Assembly: GCA_030429565.1 (NCBI GenBank)
Contig: JAUIFE010000005.1
Coordinates: 434,001 to 498,000, forward strand
Direction of reading: 5' to 3'
Length of the DNA: 64,000 nucleotides
Source: Holophagae bacterium
Lineage (GTDB): Bacteria; Acidobacteriota; Holophagae; Acanthopleuribacterales; Acanthopleuribacteraceae
Shown here: positions 18,147 to 27,346 of the stretch, in pieces
Numbering within the stretch: position 1 is the stretch's first letter
Layout of the letters: every line of letters begins with the position of its first letter
Translations under genes and position numbers: made by a program
Notes under the pieces: model-generated
What the model was told of the DNA's origin: nothing
Databases searched by the model: none
Seen by the model: only the letters and a program-made list of their open reading frames with translations

Positions 18147-21100
18147 CTAAAAATCGTCGCTTTCCACGTGCAGCGCGCTGGCCGCTTCCAGCGAGTCCGT
18201 TCCTTGCCGGCCACGCAGGAGGAAGCCGAACAAGTTGGTTGAATCCGAGGTTACATGCACGGTGCGAATGGAAGCAATTTCATGGGGCGATAAACGCTCG
18301 AAGAATTCGTGGATCGGCAGTTCCAGGTGCCCACGACGCGGCATTGAGAGTCGTTCGACGGCGACTGTTTCGCCGCGATTGTCCAGCGCAGTGAGGGTGA
18401 CCACGGTGGGATCGGGGTCGATATTGGTCAACAAAATGCGCGACCAATACAGGTCGTTTTCGCGAATACCGGAAAACAGCAGCTCTCTGCCGTCGACGTA
18501 AGACAGCGGTAACGCCGCCAGACTGTTGTTGTCGACGTCGCCGTACATCACCATGCCCATAATTCGCTCTGAACTGGCAATCGCCATCCAGACCGCGCCT
18601 TCACCGTTGAAGGGTTTGTCGTAGAAGGCTTCGGCCAAATCAACCAAACGCGAGCGGGCGGGAATCTCAATCGTGCGTGTTGACAGCGGTTGACCGTCGG
18701 CGCCAAAGGCCAAAATCTTAGCAACTGCTTCGCGTTCATTGGGGTTTGACATCACAATCCCGGTCCACCAGTTCGGGTTCCGGCTCCCCGCAATGTAGGG
18801 CACGACCAAAACTTCACTCAAGCTGTTGATTAGCGGAATGGCGGCGGCTTGACTCTGGTTGCGGCGACGGATTAAACCGAAACCGGCCAGCCGTGTGCTC
18901 AGATCGAAGCTGGAAATTTTGGCCCAGCTCGTGTCTTTCTCGAACAAGGCCTCGCCGATGTCAAAAATATCGGTGCCGCCGATGGGGACTTGGCGGGTCA
19001 AACGCTCGCCGCTCGAGTTTTGCAATTCAATCGTCAGAGAATCGTTTTTATTGGTGATCACGTCCAAATCATCGCCACTTGGCTGCGAATTTTGCAGATA
19101 CATGGTTGTCAACCAATCTTGGTGATCGGGTACGTGCGGCATGTAGATGTCGGTGGTGAAGTCGCCGGTTGAGGGGACGCGGTACGCGTAGCGCGAGTTG
19201 GGCGAATCGTTGTTCTGCGCGGAGAGGATTGGGGCAATCGGTTTGGTTGCGTAAAGAACCACCGTGTAGGGTTCGTCCTGATCGTTGTACTCGTAAATCC
19301 ATTCGTTGAGCGTGCGACCGTTGAAAAAGCTAATCAGGTCGCTGTCCATGCGCTGGAAGCCGATGATTTCACCTTTAATATTGAAAATGGTGAAGTTAAT
19401 TTGATCTGTTGGACCAAGGTCGGTGCTGACTTCCAACTCCGCCGAGCGTAGGAAAGGGAATAGGTAGCGGTCTGAATTCTCTTTGCACTCGACTTCGTAA
19501 CTGCGCAGGGATGAGGTTTCCACCGTGAACAACATACGCGGCTCGGCGTCGCGGGTGTCGTCGGCAAACAACGGCCGACTCGAAGAGCGGAAACTGCTCA
19601 CCGCTTGAACCAAACCGTTTTCGGCTGCGTCCAGGGTGTAGTAACGGCCGGGGCTTGGGTCTTGTTTGTTTTGCGCGATAATTTCATTACCCGTCAATCG
19701 TTGAATGCCGTACCAATTGGAATAAGAGCCCATTAGACCTGCTTGCTCGCCGTTTAACTCGTACAAGAACAGCGCTGAATCGGTTTGGATCCACAGCTCC
19801 TCTTCTAAAACGATCATGGTTTGGAAACTTTCGTTGCCGCCTAAATCGATTTCCGTGCGCAGCGACAGGTTTTCCAGGGAGGGGTGTAGCGTGATCGCCG
19901 ACTTGTTGTGGTGCATCAAACCGTAGCGGGTCATGGTGAAATCAAGGAAACTGGGGGCGGCTTCAAAAGGGGTGCTTTCCGTGTATCGCGGCGCGTTTTC
20001 AAAGGAAACGTTGCCGGCGACCAGTTCGGCTTGGTCGACCACATAGGCCGTGTAATGACGTCCTTGGTAGGTGCGACTCACCTGCAAAATACCGACAGAG
20101 TTGTTGTAAACCGTGATGGTTTCAAGCGCGCCGGGGAACGACTCTTCCAGGATTTCGGTGACCTTGCCCTGCTCGTCCACACTCAAGGCGGTCAGCGTTG
20201 AACGGCCGCTGTCGGGCTCACTGGTCACCACGTACAACACGTTGCCGTTACCGGTAATCGATTGAATCGTGCCAGTGAATTGTTTGGCTTCGCGTGGGTT
20301 GACTTGCTGAACAAAATCAGTGGCAACGCCGGCGCTGTAAAGGCCGTTCACCGATGCAAAAAACAGGTACTCGGAGGCCACGGCCACGCTGGAAATATCG
20401 CCGTAAGGGCTTTTGAGTTCAATCGTTTTGACGAGTTGGCCTGCGATGGCTTTGTAGCTGCGCAAGCTCCATTTAATGTCCTGGTTACCTTCGTAGATGA
20501 AATAAATGTGGTCGTTCACCGCACGCAGGCGCGTGACGCCCACCTCGGCCAACGAGCTGGTTTCCATGGCTAACTGCAGCGATGCACTTTCATCGATCAC
20601 ATTGCGCATTTCCAAGCGGTCGGCAAAGCGCAGGTAGAGATCGTTGCCGGCTACCGACCAGGCGAATACCAAGTCACGAGCATTATTTTTGAAGTAGACG
20701 CCTTCTTCACCGGCGCGACCGCTTTCGTCAAAGCCCGCCCACAAGATGCTGTCGTTGGTGCGGACGACCAAGCGTTTTTGGGTTGTGTGGGTCAGGTCCT
20801 GTAATTCGAGTTGGAAAAACCGGTTTTGACCGGCAATCTCCAGCACATTGGTGTCCGGCGCGAACAGGCCGCCGTCGAAACGGCGCCAGAAAACTTCGCT
20901 GTCCTCGGTGGCTACCGCCACGATGTTGTCAAACGCCAGCACCTTGTTTGCATTGACTGTCCAGGTATCGAGCAGGTCCAATTCGGTGCGGGTGCGGAAT
21001 TCGTACATCTGAATGTCGTCGCCCGTATTGGCAAAGACGTATTGACCGATGATGGCGACTGACTGAACGCCGCTGAGGGGGATAAAAGCCGGACGTTCGC

Positions 21101-21434
21101 GCCAGTCGGAAGGGTCGCCGTCGAGTGACACGCGGAACAATCCCTCGTCGGCCACGACCGCGAAAACCGTGTTGTGGGCTGCCACCAGTTGGCTGATTTC
21201 CCCGGAGATGGGAATTGGCTCGGGGTCCAACTCGGCGCGGCCGCGGTCCTGGTAACGGACTTCCAAACCACTGCCGTTGGCCAACACCAGGTAATTGTCT
21301 AGCTCGACCACATCGGCATAACTGCCGGAGGTCAGGGTGGCGTTGCGCGGAATCGCAATACAGGCCTGCAGTGGTCGAAATTGGACCGCTATCAAGGCGG
21401 TCAACATCCATAAAACATAAATCAGTCGCAACAT
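18147..21434 (-). CDS. very large secreted beta-propeller protein with tandem C-terminal sandwich domains
   Basis: ATG 21434 with GGGGA upstream opens a 1095-aa precursor with signal peptide MLRLIYVLWMLTALIAVQF. Residues about 30-650 form WD/PQQ-like blades (LVVRTNDSILWAGFDESG, LWIQTDSALFLYELNG). The C-terminal 400 residues contain repeated sandwich units whose signature is 'NWWTGIVMSNPNEREAVAKI' and 'LYWSRILLTNIDPDPTVVTL', each followed by a Thr/Arg-rich strand and a LxDLAEAFY-like helix. The same kind of unit ends the two paralogous proteins at 27347-32322. Probably surface or secreted and scaffold-like; no enzyme motif seen. Confidence 0.8.
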   Translation of the reverse strand: MLRLIYVLWMLTALIAVQFRPLQACIAIPRNATLTSGSYADVVELDNYLVLANGSGLEVRYQDRGRAELDPEPIPISGEISQLVAAHNTVFAVVADEGLFRVSLDGDPSDWRERPAFIPLSGVQSVAIIGQYVFANTGDDIQMYEFRTRTELDLLDTWTVNANKVLAFDNIVAVATEDSEVFWRRFDGGLFAPDTNVLEIAGQNRFFQLELQDLTHTTQKRLVVRTNDSILWAGFDESGRAGEEGVYFKNNARDLVFAWSVAGNDLYLRFADRLEMRNVIDESASLQLAMETSSLAEVGVTRLRAVNDHIYFIYEGNQDIKWSLRSYKAIAGQLVKTIELKSPYGDISSVAVASEYLFFASVNGLYSAGVATDFVQQVNPREAKQFTGTIQSITGNGNVLYVVTSEPDSGRSTLTALSVDEQGKVTEILEESFPGALETITVYNNSVGILQVSRTYQGRHYTAYVVDQAELVAGNVSFENAPRYTESTPFEAAPSFLDFTMTRYGLMHHNKSAITLHPSLENLSLRTEIDLGGNESFQTMIVLEEELWIQTDSALFLYELNGEQAGLMGSYSNWYGIQRLTGNEIIAQNKQDPSPGRYYTLDAAENGLVQAVSSFRSSSRPLFADDTRDAEPRMLFTVETSSLRSYEVECKENSDRYLFPFLRSAELEVSTDLGPTDQINFTIFNIKGEIIGFQRMDSDLISFFNGRTLNEWIYEYNDQDEPYTVVLYATKPIAPILSAQNNDSPNSRYAYRVPSTGDFTTDIYMPHVPDHQDWLTTMYLQNSQPSGDDLDVITNKNDSLTIELQNSSGERLTRQVPIGGTDIFDIGEALFEKDTSWAKISSFDLSTRLAGFGLIRRRNQSQAAAIPLINSLSEVLVVPYIAGSRNPNWWTGIVMSNPNEREAVAKILAFGADGQPLSTRTIEIPARSRLVDLAEAFYDKPFNGEGAVWMAIASSERIMGMVMYGDVDNNSLAALPLSYVDGRELLFSGIRENDLYWSRILLTNIDPDPTVVTLTALDNRGETVAVERLSMPRRGHLELPIHEFFERLSPHEIASIRTVHVTSDSTNLFGFLLRGRQGTDSLEAASALHVESDDF

Positions 21435-22128
21435 ATAATAATCCCCAAGCACACGGCTAAACTTCGATTGTAGCAATCGTCGGGCCAAATCATCCAGTGA
21501 GAATTCGTACAGGCGTGCTGAATCCTGTGTCCGTTGTGCTGCGCGTGGCGCGCCCGCTCCCGCACAGCGACCAGGGGGTTTGGTCAAGACCTTGTCGGCG
21601 CCCGCCTGGCGGTAGTTCGCGTGGTTTGCGCCGTGTTCGTTCCTGCCTGCCGCGCGTGCGGTTCTGTCCCGCTGCGCGCCCCGAGGATTGGCGCATCGCC
21701 GCGACCGCCTGTTGATGTAAACGCAAGTTGTCGTGAAAAAGTGTCACCTGTGTCGGTCAAAATCGCGGTGTTGTGTCATTCTGTCACCGGCTTGCCGCCT
21801 CCTGGCAAATGCAAGCTTTCCAAGCGGGAGGCCGTTAAGGTATGCTTGCCACGCACTTAAACGGCGTTTTTGATCCGTTTACTGATGGTCACCGCGCTTC
21901 TTGACGTTTCGTTTCTTTGTTGTTTTTTCGGCCACAACGCTGCTTGCTAACGCGAATGATTCTTGCATCCCCTTGCGATGGTTTCCTTGTGAGACTCGGT
22001 ATTAGCGCTTGTAAACGCTTTGATCGAAACGCTGTGGGATGAGGCATCGGCATTTGAATGCCGTGTTTGTTGCTCGTGGTTGATAGCGAAGAATGGCTGA
22101 TTCAATGAAATGAATTGGGGAACACCCT
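21435..22128. other. intergenic region between divergent genes
   Basis: About 690 bp between the divergent starts of the propeller gene and the outer-membrane-protein gene. The middle is GC-rich, and the part near 21860-22080 is AT-richer. It must hold promoters for both directions; no RNA gene or repeat family was recognised here. Confidence 0.4.
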
Positions 22129-23481
22129 TTGGTTTTGGATAAGTTTAGGATGCCGCTCGGCCGGTTGACACATCGCACTCGCAAACGACCTGGGTCCTGT
22201 CTCGCCTCCCGGCGACACGGGCGGCGAGACAGGTCTTTCTTTGTTTGGTTTTGGTTGCTTACCGCCACCGCTGCACTTCAGGCGCAAACCAACGAAGAGG
22301 TGTTCCGCGAGTTTCAGTTCGACTTTAGCCTGCCAGGCGCCCGCGCCGCCGCGTTGGGCGGTGCCTTTATCGGTACTGCTGACGACGCCGCCGCCAGTTA
22401 CGCCAACCCAGCCGGTCTTGCTTTTTTGGCAGAACCCGCCATTACCCTCGAGTACCGTCTCACCCAACGCGACGGCCGCGAAGCCCTGTTCCCCGGCGGC
22501 GGTAATACGTCTTTTACCCAAGAAGCGGTTGATTTCGAGCAGCTTAACTTTTTTTCCGCCAACTACCGCTTCGGTTCCTGGTACTTCGGTGCTTTCCAAT
22601 ACCGCTATTTGCAAGACCAACAGAACCGCGATTTTATTTCCAGCCAATTCGACGGGCGCTCGCAGGTCGGCGAACAGCGTTTCATTTCGCTCGATCTGAG
22701 TGGTGAGCTGCGCGGCGTTGGCGTGGCGCGCCGCTTTCGCGATTTTAAGCTGGGCCTGACCGTCAATTGGTTTGAGCTTGTCGGCAAAACCTCTTATCGC
22801 CGCGACGGTTTCATCCAAACCAGTGGGCAACCCACCGAAACCTTCTTTTTCCAGTCAAAAATCGACGATCAAGACCACGCCTTCGGCTACAACTTGGGCT
22901 TACTGCACGAGGTACGTAGCGACTTCACCTGGGGTGTCGTCTATCGCAGCAACCCCAAGCTCTTTTTGCAAGAAGAGGTGTCGGAGACGCGCAACGGGGT
23001 CCCTTTTTTAGAGGACCAGATTTCAGTGCCCTTTGCGGTTCCAGATGTTTTCGGGGTTGGAATTCAGTACCGCGTGTTGCCGACGGCGCGTTTGATGCTG
23101 GATTGGCAAAGAATTTTCTACAGTCAGATCATTGGCGACGATTTCGTCGTGGTCGAATCGATTGAGGAAGAGCAAGCGAGTAATTACGTGGTCGACGACA
23201 TCGATCAGTTTCACATTGGCTTTGAATACCTGATTGCGGCCGACAACAGCGTCTGGGCGCTGCGTGGTGGGTACTTCCGAAATCCGCGCCACACCATCGA
23301 CTACCGTGGCGACGACGCCCGTATTAGCGAACGTTTTTCGGTGACCGGTCTCGGCGATGAAGACCACACCACCCTGGGCTTTGGCTGGGTTTGGAACAAC
23401 CGCTTCGAAGTCGACCTCGCCGCCGACTTATGGTCTAACGGTCGTGAGTACACCTTGTCGTTCATTTGGAGAAAGAAATGA
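22129..23481 (+). CDS. PorV/FadL-like outer-membrane beta-barrel protein
   Basis: The 450-aa frame can start at TTG 22129 (GGGG 8 bp upstream); ATG 22150 is an alternative. A Sec signal with an Arg-rich front (RRHGRRDRSFFVWFWLLTA) ends near LQAQ. The mature N-terminus (GARAAALGGAFIGTADDAAA.YANPAGL) is the signature of PorV/FadL-type barrels. The rest is rich in alternating beta strands and ends EYTLSFIWRKK, a short strand suitable for BAM recognition. Its stop overlaps the next start as ATGA, so it is translationally coupled to the membrane AAA ATPase. The coupling suggests one envelope complex. Confidence 0.85.
   Translation: MVLDKFRMPLGRLTHRTRKRPGSCLASRRHGRRDRSFFVWFWLLTATAALQAQTNEEVFREFQFDFSLPGARAAALGGAFIGTADDAAASYANPAGLAFLAEPAITLEYRLTQRDGREALFPGGGNTSFTQEAVDFEQLNFFSANYRFGSWYFGAFQYRYLQDQQNRDFISSQFDGRSQVGEQRFISLDLSGELRGVGVARRFRDFKLGLTVNWFELVGKTSYRRDGFIQTSGQPTETFFFQSKIDDQDHAFGYNLGLLHEVRSDFTWGVVYRSNPKLFLQEEVSETRNGVPFLEDQISVPFAVPDVFGVGIQYRVLPTARLMLDWQRIFYSQIIGDDFVVVESIEEEQASNYVVDDIDQFHIGFEYLIAADNSVWALRGGYFRNPRHTIDYRGDDARISERFSVTGLGDEDHTTLGFGWVWNNRFEVDLAADLWSNGREYTLSFIWRKK
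22196..22233 (+). promoter_or_regulatory. strong hairpin inside the start region of the outer-membrane-protein gene
   Basis: An 11-bp inverted repeat (CCTGTCTCGCC ... GGCGAGACAGG, 16-nt loop) followed by CTTTCTTTGTTT looks like a terminator or attenuator. It lies within the signal-peptide coding part of the gene starting at 22129, so it may regulate this operon's entry. Function is inference. Confidence 0.45.
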
Positions 23482-25637
23482 TGCTGCTGTTTTGTTTAAT
23501 GCTGGTTCAGGGTCCGAGCTGGACTTGGTACGAGCATTACGAACAAGGTGTCAAGCACTACCAGGCCCAGCGTTATCAGGCGTGTCTTGATTCGATGGAT
23601 TCGGCTTTGAGGAAGAAACCCGAACCCAAACGCAATCAGTTCACCCGCGCTGTCCAAAAAATCGACTACGCACCCTTTTACTACCGGGCACTGTGCTACT
23701 ACGCGCTCAACGATCTGTCCGCCGCCAACGCCGCCGCCCAGCGTGCTTTTCGCGGTGAGGTTGTCGCTCAATCCGCCAAGATGCAGGCCGATTTGACGCC
23801 GATTTTCGAGGCTTATCGCAACCAAGCGGCCGAGCTCCGCGCCGAGATTGAAAACGAACGGCGTTTGCTCAAAATGCGAACTCGGTTCCTGCAACTGATC
23901 CAGACCGATCAGCTCGAGACCTTTGAACGCGAAATTACCGAGCTTGAGAAGCAAGGGGCTGATGCCGGTGCCTTTGACGATATTCGCGCGATTGTGCAAA
24001 TGCGTGCCGACGTCGCCCAAAAGGATGCGCGTTTGCGCAACGACCTGTCACAGCGCATTGCGTCACTGTTGGACGCCGGTTTCTTCTCCGCCGCCGAAGC
24101 CTTGTTCAATGAATACCGCGACCAAATTCCCGCCGACAAACAAACCGTCTTCGAAAACGCGCTACAGGCGCACCACGCCGTGCTTCAGAAAGACCAAGCC
24201 AACCGCGACGCCGCCGCCGAACGCGACGCCGAACTAGAGGCGAGCACCCAAGCCTTGTTGGCCGAATATGAAAAACAACGCGACGCACTTGAAGCGGAAC
24301 GCAGTCAATTAGCCAACCAGCTCGCGTCTTCCGAAGACAAGAACCGCGCTTTGCAAGATGAATTGCAGCGCGAGCGCACCGAAGGTGAACCCCTGGCCGC
24401 GCCCGCCGAGTTTACCGGCGTGCTCCTGCTGCGTCCCAGCGGATTGAAGCAGATGGTGGTCGAAGCGCGCTTCCTGGGAGCCTCGGCCGTCAATGATTGG
24501 CTTTTGCAAGTGAACGGCCGGGAGCAAGCTGTCACGCTCACACCCCTGGCGAGCGACAACCCGCTGCAACACCGCTGGCTCGGCACGCTCGACGTTGATC
24601 GTTTCGGTGACTTTGAGGTGCGTCTGACGCTCGACGACGACTTGGGTCGCCGGCTGGAACTCACCGAAGCGCTGCGCTTGGAACGGCCCTGGTACCTCTA
24701 TACCCAAATCTATTTGCTGCTTGCGGTGATCGTGGTGATCGTCGTGCTCGCGCGGCAAATCCGCGTGACGCGGCGCCGCAAATTGGCGCGGCTGCGTCAC
24801 TTCAATCCCTACATCGCCGGCAGCCCGGTACGCCGTCCCGAAATGTTTTTCGGTCGCGAAAGCCTGATGCAGCGTATCCAAGGATCGCTGCACAAGAACT
24901 CATTTATGATTCACGGCGACCGCCGCATTGGCAAAACCAGCTTTTTGTTGCAGCTCAAAAGCAACCTCGAACAACTCGACCCACCCGAGTACCGTTTTTA
25001 TCCCGTCTTCATCGATCTGCAGGGTTTGCACGAAGGCGACCTGTTCCATCACCTTATGGCCGAGGTCTGTAACGCCGCCGCCGATTGGTCGGTGGAGCAC
25101 GAGGATTTAGAAGTGCATCAGCGCCACGAAGGTTACCTTGCCAGGCATTTGGCCAAGGACATCAAACGTTTGATTCAGCGGTTGAAGGAAGGTGAGTCGC
25201 GTCATGTGCTGATCGTGTTGCTGATGGACGAGGTTGACGTGCTCAATGAGTTCAGTGACAAAACCAACCAAAAGCTGCGCAGTATTTTTATGAAGGAATT
25301 TGCCGAGCATCTGAGCTGCATCATGGCCGGCATTCACCTCAAAAAAGAATGGGAGAGCAGTGGCTCACCTTGGTACAACTTTTTCGAGGAAGTGCCGGTG
25401 ATATCATTGGATGAAAGTGCCGCGCGCGAGTTGATTTTGGATCCGGTCGAAGGCATTTTCACTTACGAGCCGGCGGCGGTGACCGCATTGCTTAAGGCGA
25501 CCTCGGGTCATCCGTACTTGATTCAAAAACTGTGCATCAAACTCGTCGATCAAAAACTGCAATCGGGCTTGTTCCACATTCGTTTGGGTGACGTGGAACA
25601 ATTACTGCAAGAAAAGCATGAAGAGGCGCGTGCATGA
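23478..25637 (+). CDS. membrane-anchored AAA ATPase with TPR and coiled-coil region
   Basis: ATG 23478 follows GGAGAAAG and overlaps the upstream stop (ATGA). The 720-aa product starts with a signal-like segment, then TPR-like helices (about 15-110), a long coiled coil (about 115-310, ending near DEKNRALQDELQRER), a small beta domain, and one membrane helix at about 405-430 (YLLLAVIVVIVVLA). The cytoplasmic C-terminal half is an AAA ATPase: FGRESLM near 457, Walker A HGDRRIGKTSF near 478 and Walker B VLLMDEVD near 581. It then has a sensor-like end, GHPYLIQKLC. So an envelope-exposed sensor or scaffold appears linked to a cytoplasmic switch. Confidence 0.85.
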   Translation: MMLLFCLMLVQGPSWTWYEHYEQGVKHYQAQRYQACLDSMDSALRKKPEPKRNQFTRAVQKIDYAPFYYRALCYYALNDLSAANAAAQRAFRGEVVAQSAKMQADLTPIFEAYRNQAAELRAEIENERRLLKMRTRFLQLIQTDQLETFEREITELEKQGADAGAFDDIRAIVQMRADVAQKDARLRNDLSQRIASLLDAGFFSAAEALFNEYRDQIPADKQTVFENALQAHHAVLQKDQANRDAAAERDAELEASTQALLAEYEKQRDALEAERSQLANQLASSEDKNRALQDELQRERTEGEPLAAPAEFTGVLLLRPSGLKQMVVEARFLGASAVNDWLLQVNGREQAVTLTPLASDNPLQHRWLGTLDVDRFGDFEVRLTLDDDLGRRLELTEALRLERPWYLYTQIYLLLAVIVVIVVLARQIRVTRRRKLARLRHFNPYIAGSPVRRPEMFFGRESLMQRIQGSLHKNSFMIHGDRRIGKTSFLLQLKSNLEQLDPPEYRFYPVFIDLQGLHEGDLFHHLMAEVCNAAADWSVEHEDLEVHQRHEGYLARHLAKDIKRLIQRLKEGESRHVLIVLLMDEVDVLNEFSDKTNQKLRSIFMKEFAEHLSCIMAGIHLKKEWESSGSPWYNFFEEVPVISLDESAARELILDPVEGIFTYEPAAVTALLKATSGHPYLIQKLCIKLVDQKLQSGLFHIRLGDVEQLLQEKHEEARA

Positions 25638-25703
25638 GCCGTCGCGCCGCCCGCGGCCTTGCCGCAAGCACCCATGAGTCCAAGGAAACGGTAGGTAAAG
25701 CAC

Positions 25704-27248
25704 ATGTCATTTGTCATTAATCGCTGGGTTCGCGGCAAAGATTTTGTCGGACGCGCGGAACATCTGGAAGCACTGCGCGCCGAGGGTTTGCGCACGAGCT
25801 GGATTTTAGGAAACCGGCGCGTCGGCAAAAGTTCGTTGTTGCGTCAGGTGGAATGGCTGTGTCGCGAGGGTTATTGGCCCGACCATTTGGCGTTGTACTG
25901 GGACATGCAGGGTTCGGGTAATGCCGAGGGTTTGCGTGACTCGTTTCTCGAGGCCTTGGAAGATGCCGAGGATGTGGTTGAGGCCTTGGATTTGGACCTC
26001 GATAGTCTTGAAGAAGCGACCTTTCAGGAACTGCTTAACCGTTTCCGTCGCCGCGTCAAAACCTTAAAAGGCAAACGCTGTTACCTGCTCATTGACGAGT
26101 GCGAGGAATTGGTGGACGTGGCCGCCGAGGAACCGGCTGTGCCCGCTGTGTTCCGCAAGTTGACGCACGGCTCGCGCAATTTGACGATTGTCATGGCGGG
26201 TTCGATGCGCATGTACGATTTGGACGAATCGCAGTCGCGCACTTCGCCGTTTTTACCTGATTTTTTACCGCCGCGTTTGCTGGGCCCGTTTTCTTTAGAT
26301 GAGAGCTGTAAGGTGCTGATGAGTCGAGGGTTGTCGGAAGAGATCAGCCACGAAATCCACCGCTTAACGCTGGGGAACCCACACTTGGTGGCGTTGTTGG
26401 GCGAACATTACGAGCGTCACGGTGATTTGGATACCGTGTTGGAGGAGTTAAAACACGGCAAGGCCGCCTTTTACTTCTACAACTCAAACTTTATGTGTTT
26501 GCCGGCGGAGATGAAGGCTTGGTGGGATGCCGGTCATGCCGCCGCCGAAATCGCCGCCATGGCACCCAGTCACCCGCACTTCGCTTATGTCCGTCAATCG
26601 GCGCTGGCTGAAGAGCGCGACGGTCGTTTGTTCATCAGTCCCTTGTTGAATTGGTTGGAAACCGGTAGTTTAACGCCGGATTATGCCGTGCCGCCGACCG
26701 CGACCGCCGGTGCGCAAACTCAGGCCCCCGCAAGCGCACCTGTTGCCAAAGTGGAAGACCCGGTGTTTCGTTTGCTGCGCGGCTTTGGTCGCCGTGCTAA
26801 GCCGTTATCAGCAGTGATGATGAACCAGCTTCGCAAAAGCGAAGAACTCGACGACTGGATCGCCCAGGCGCAAGAGCCGCCCAGTTTAGAGTTGGTGCAA
26901 TCGCTGCGTGATCCGGAAATTCAGCCCGACATGATTTTGGCCGGTGCTTCGCCGGAATACTTAAACCAGGTCAGCGGCGACGAACGCACCCACGTTTATT
27001 TAATAGGATTGTACCTGTACCATCGATTCTGCGGTCACGCCCCCGCGGACGCTTACCAAGATCTGTGGGCGCGCGCCGGGTATTTGGCGGAAAACGACAT
27101 TGTGCTCCAAGACACCGAAGTTGCCGCGTTCCCAGATCGCCGTTTGGCAATGATAACGGCGCGTTGCCTTAAGGTTCGGCCCGACAGCCGTTACGTTTCG
27201 TTGGCAGTGCTGAAACAAGACTTGGACGCCGTCCTCAACGCAAACTAA
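25704..27248 (+). CDS. cytoplasmic AAA ATPase (ORC/archaeal ATPase type)
   Basis: 514 aa with no signal peptide or membrane segment. The P-loop is near residue 35 (LGNRRVGKSSLL) and Walker B near 126 (YLLIDECEEL). The sequence resembles the small ATPase family of the preceding gene (both have a 'GRxE/xxL...GxRRxGKxS' start), so the two may be sister subunits. Residues beyond about 330 form an extra helical C-terminal domain (RRAKPLSAVMMNQLRKSEEL) of unknown role. It follows the membrane ATPase after 66 bp and is closed by a terminator, making the outer-membrane protein and two ATPases one operon. Confidence 0.85.
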   Translation: MSFVINRWVRGKDFVGRAEHLEALRAEGLRTSWILGNRRVGKSSLLRQVEWLCREGYWPDHLALYWDMQGSGNAEGLRDSFLEALEDAEDVVEALDLDLDSLEEATFQELLNRFRRRVKTLKGKRCYLLIDECEELVDVAAEEPAVPAVFRKLTHGSRNLTIVMAGSMRMYDLDESQSRTSPFLPDFLPPRLLGPFSLDESCKVLMSRGLSEEISHEIHRLTLGNPHLVALLGEHYERHGDLDTVLEELKHGKAAFYFYNSNFMCLPAEMKAWWDAGHAAAEIAAMAPSHPHFAYVRQSALAEERDGRLFISPLLNWLETGSLTPDYAVPPTATAGAQTQAPASAPVAKVEDPVFRLLRGFGRRAKPLSAVMMNQLRKSEELDDWIAQAQEPPSLELVQSLRDPEIQPDMILAGASPEYLNQVSGDERTHVYLIGLYLYHRFCGHAPADAYQDLWARAGYLAENDIVLQDTEVAAFPDRRLAMITARCLKVRPDSRYVSLAVLKQDLDAVLNAN

Positions 27249-27265
27249 ACGATGCCTTATCTGAA

Positions 27266-27304
27266 AAAACCGCCAATTTTGCATGAAGCAAACTTGGCGG
27301 TTTT
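27266..27304. terminator. bidirectional terminator between convergent genes
   Basis: An 11-bp inverted repeat (AAAACCGCCAA / TTGGCGGTTTT) with flanking A and T runs, 17 bp past the stop of the AAA ATPase and 42 bp before the stop of the opposite gene. Confidence 0.85.
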
Positions 27305-27346
27305 CTTAACTTGGCTCCGAAATACAGGTTGTTTTAGGGCAATTTG

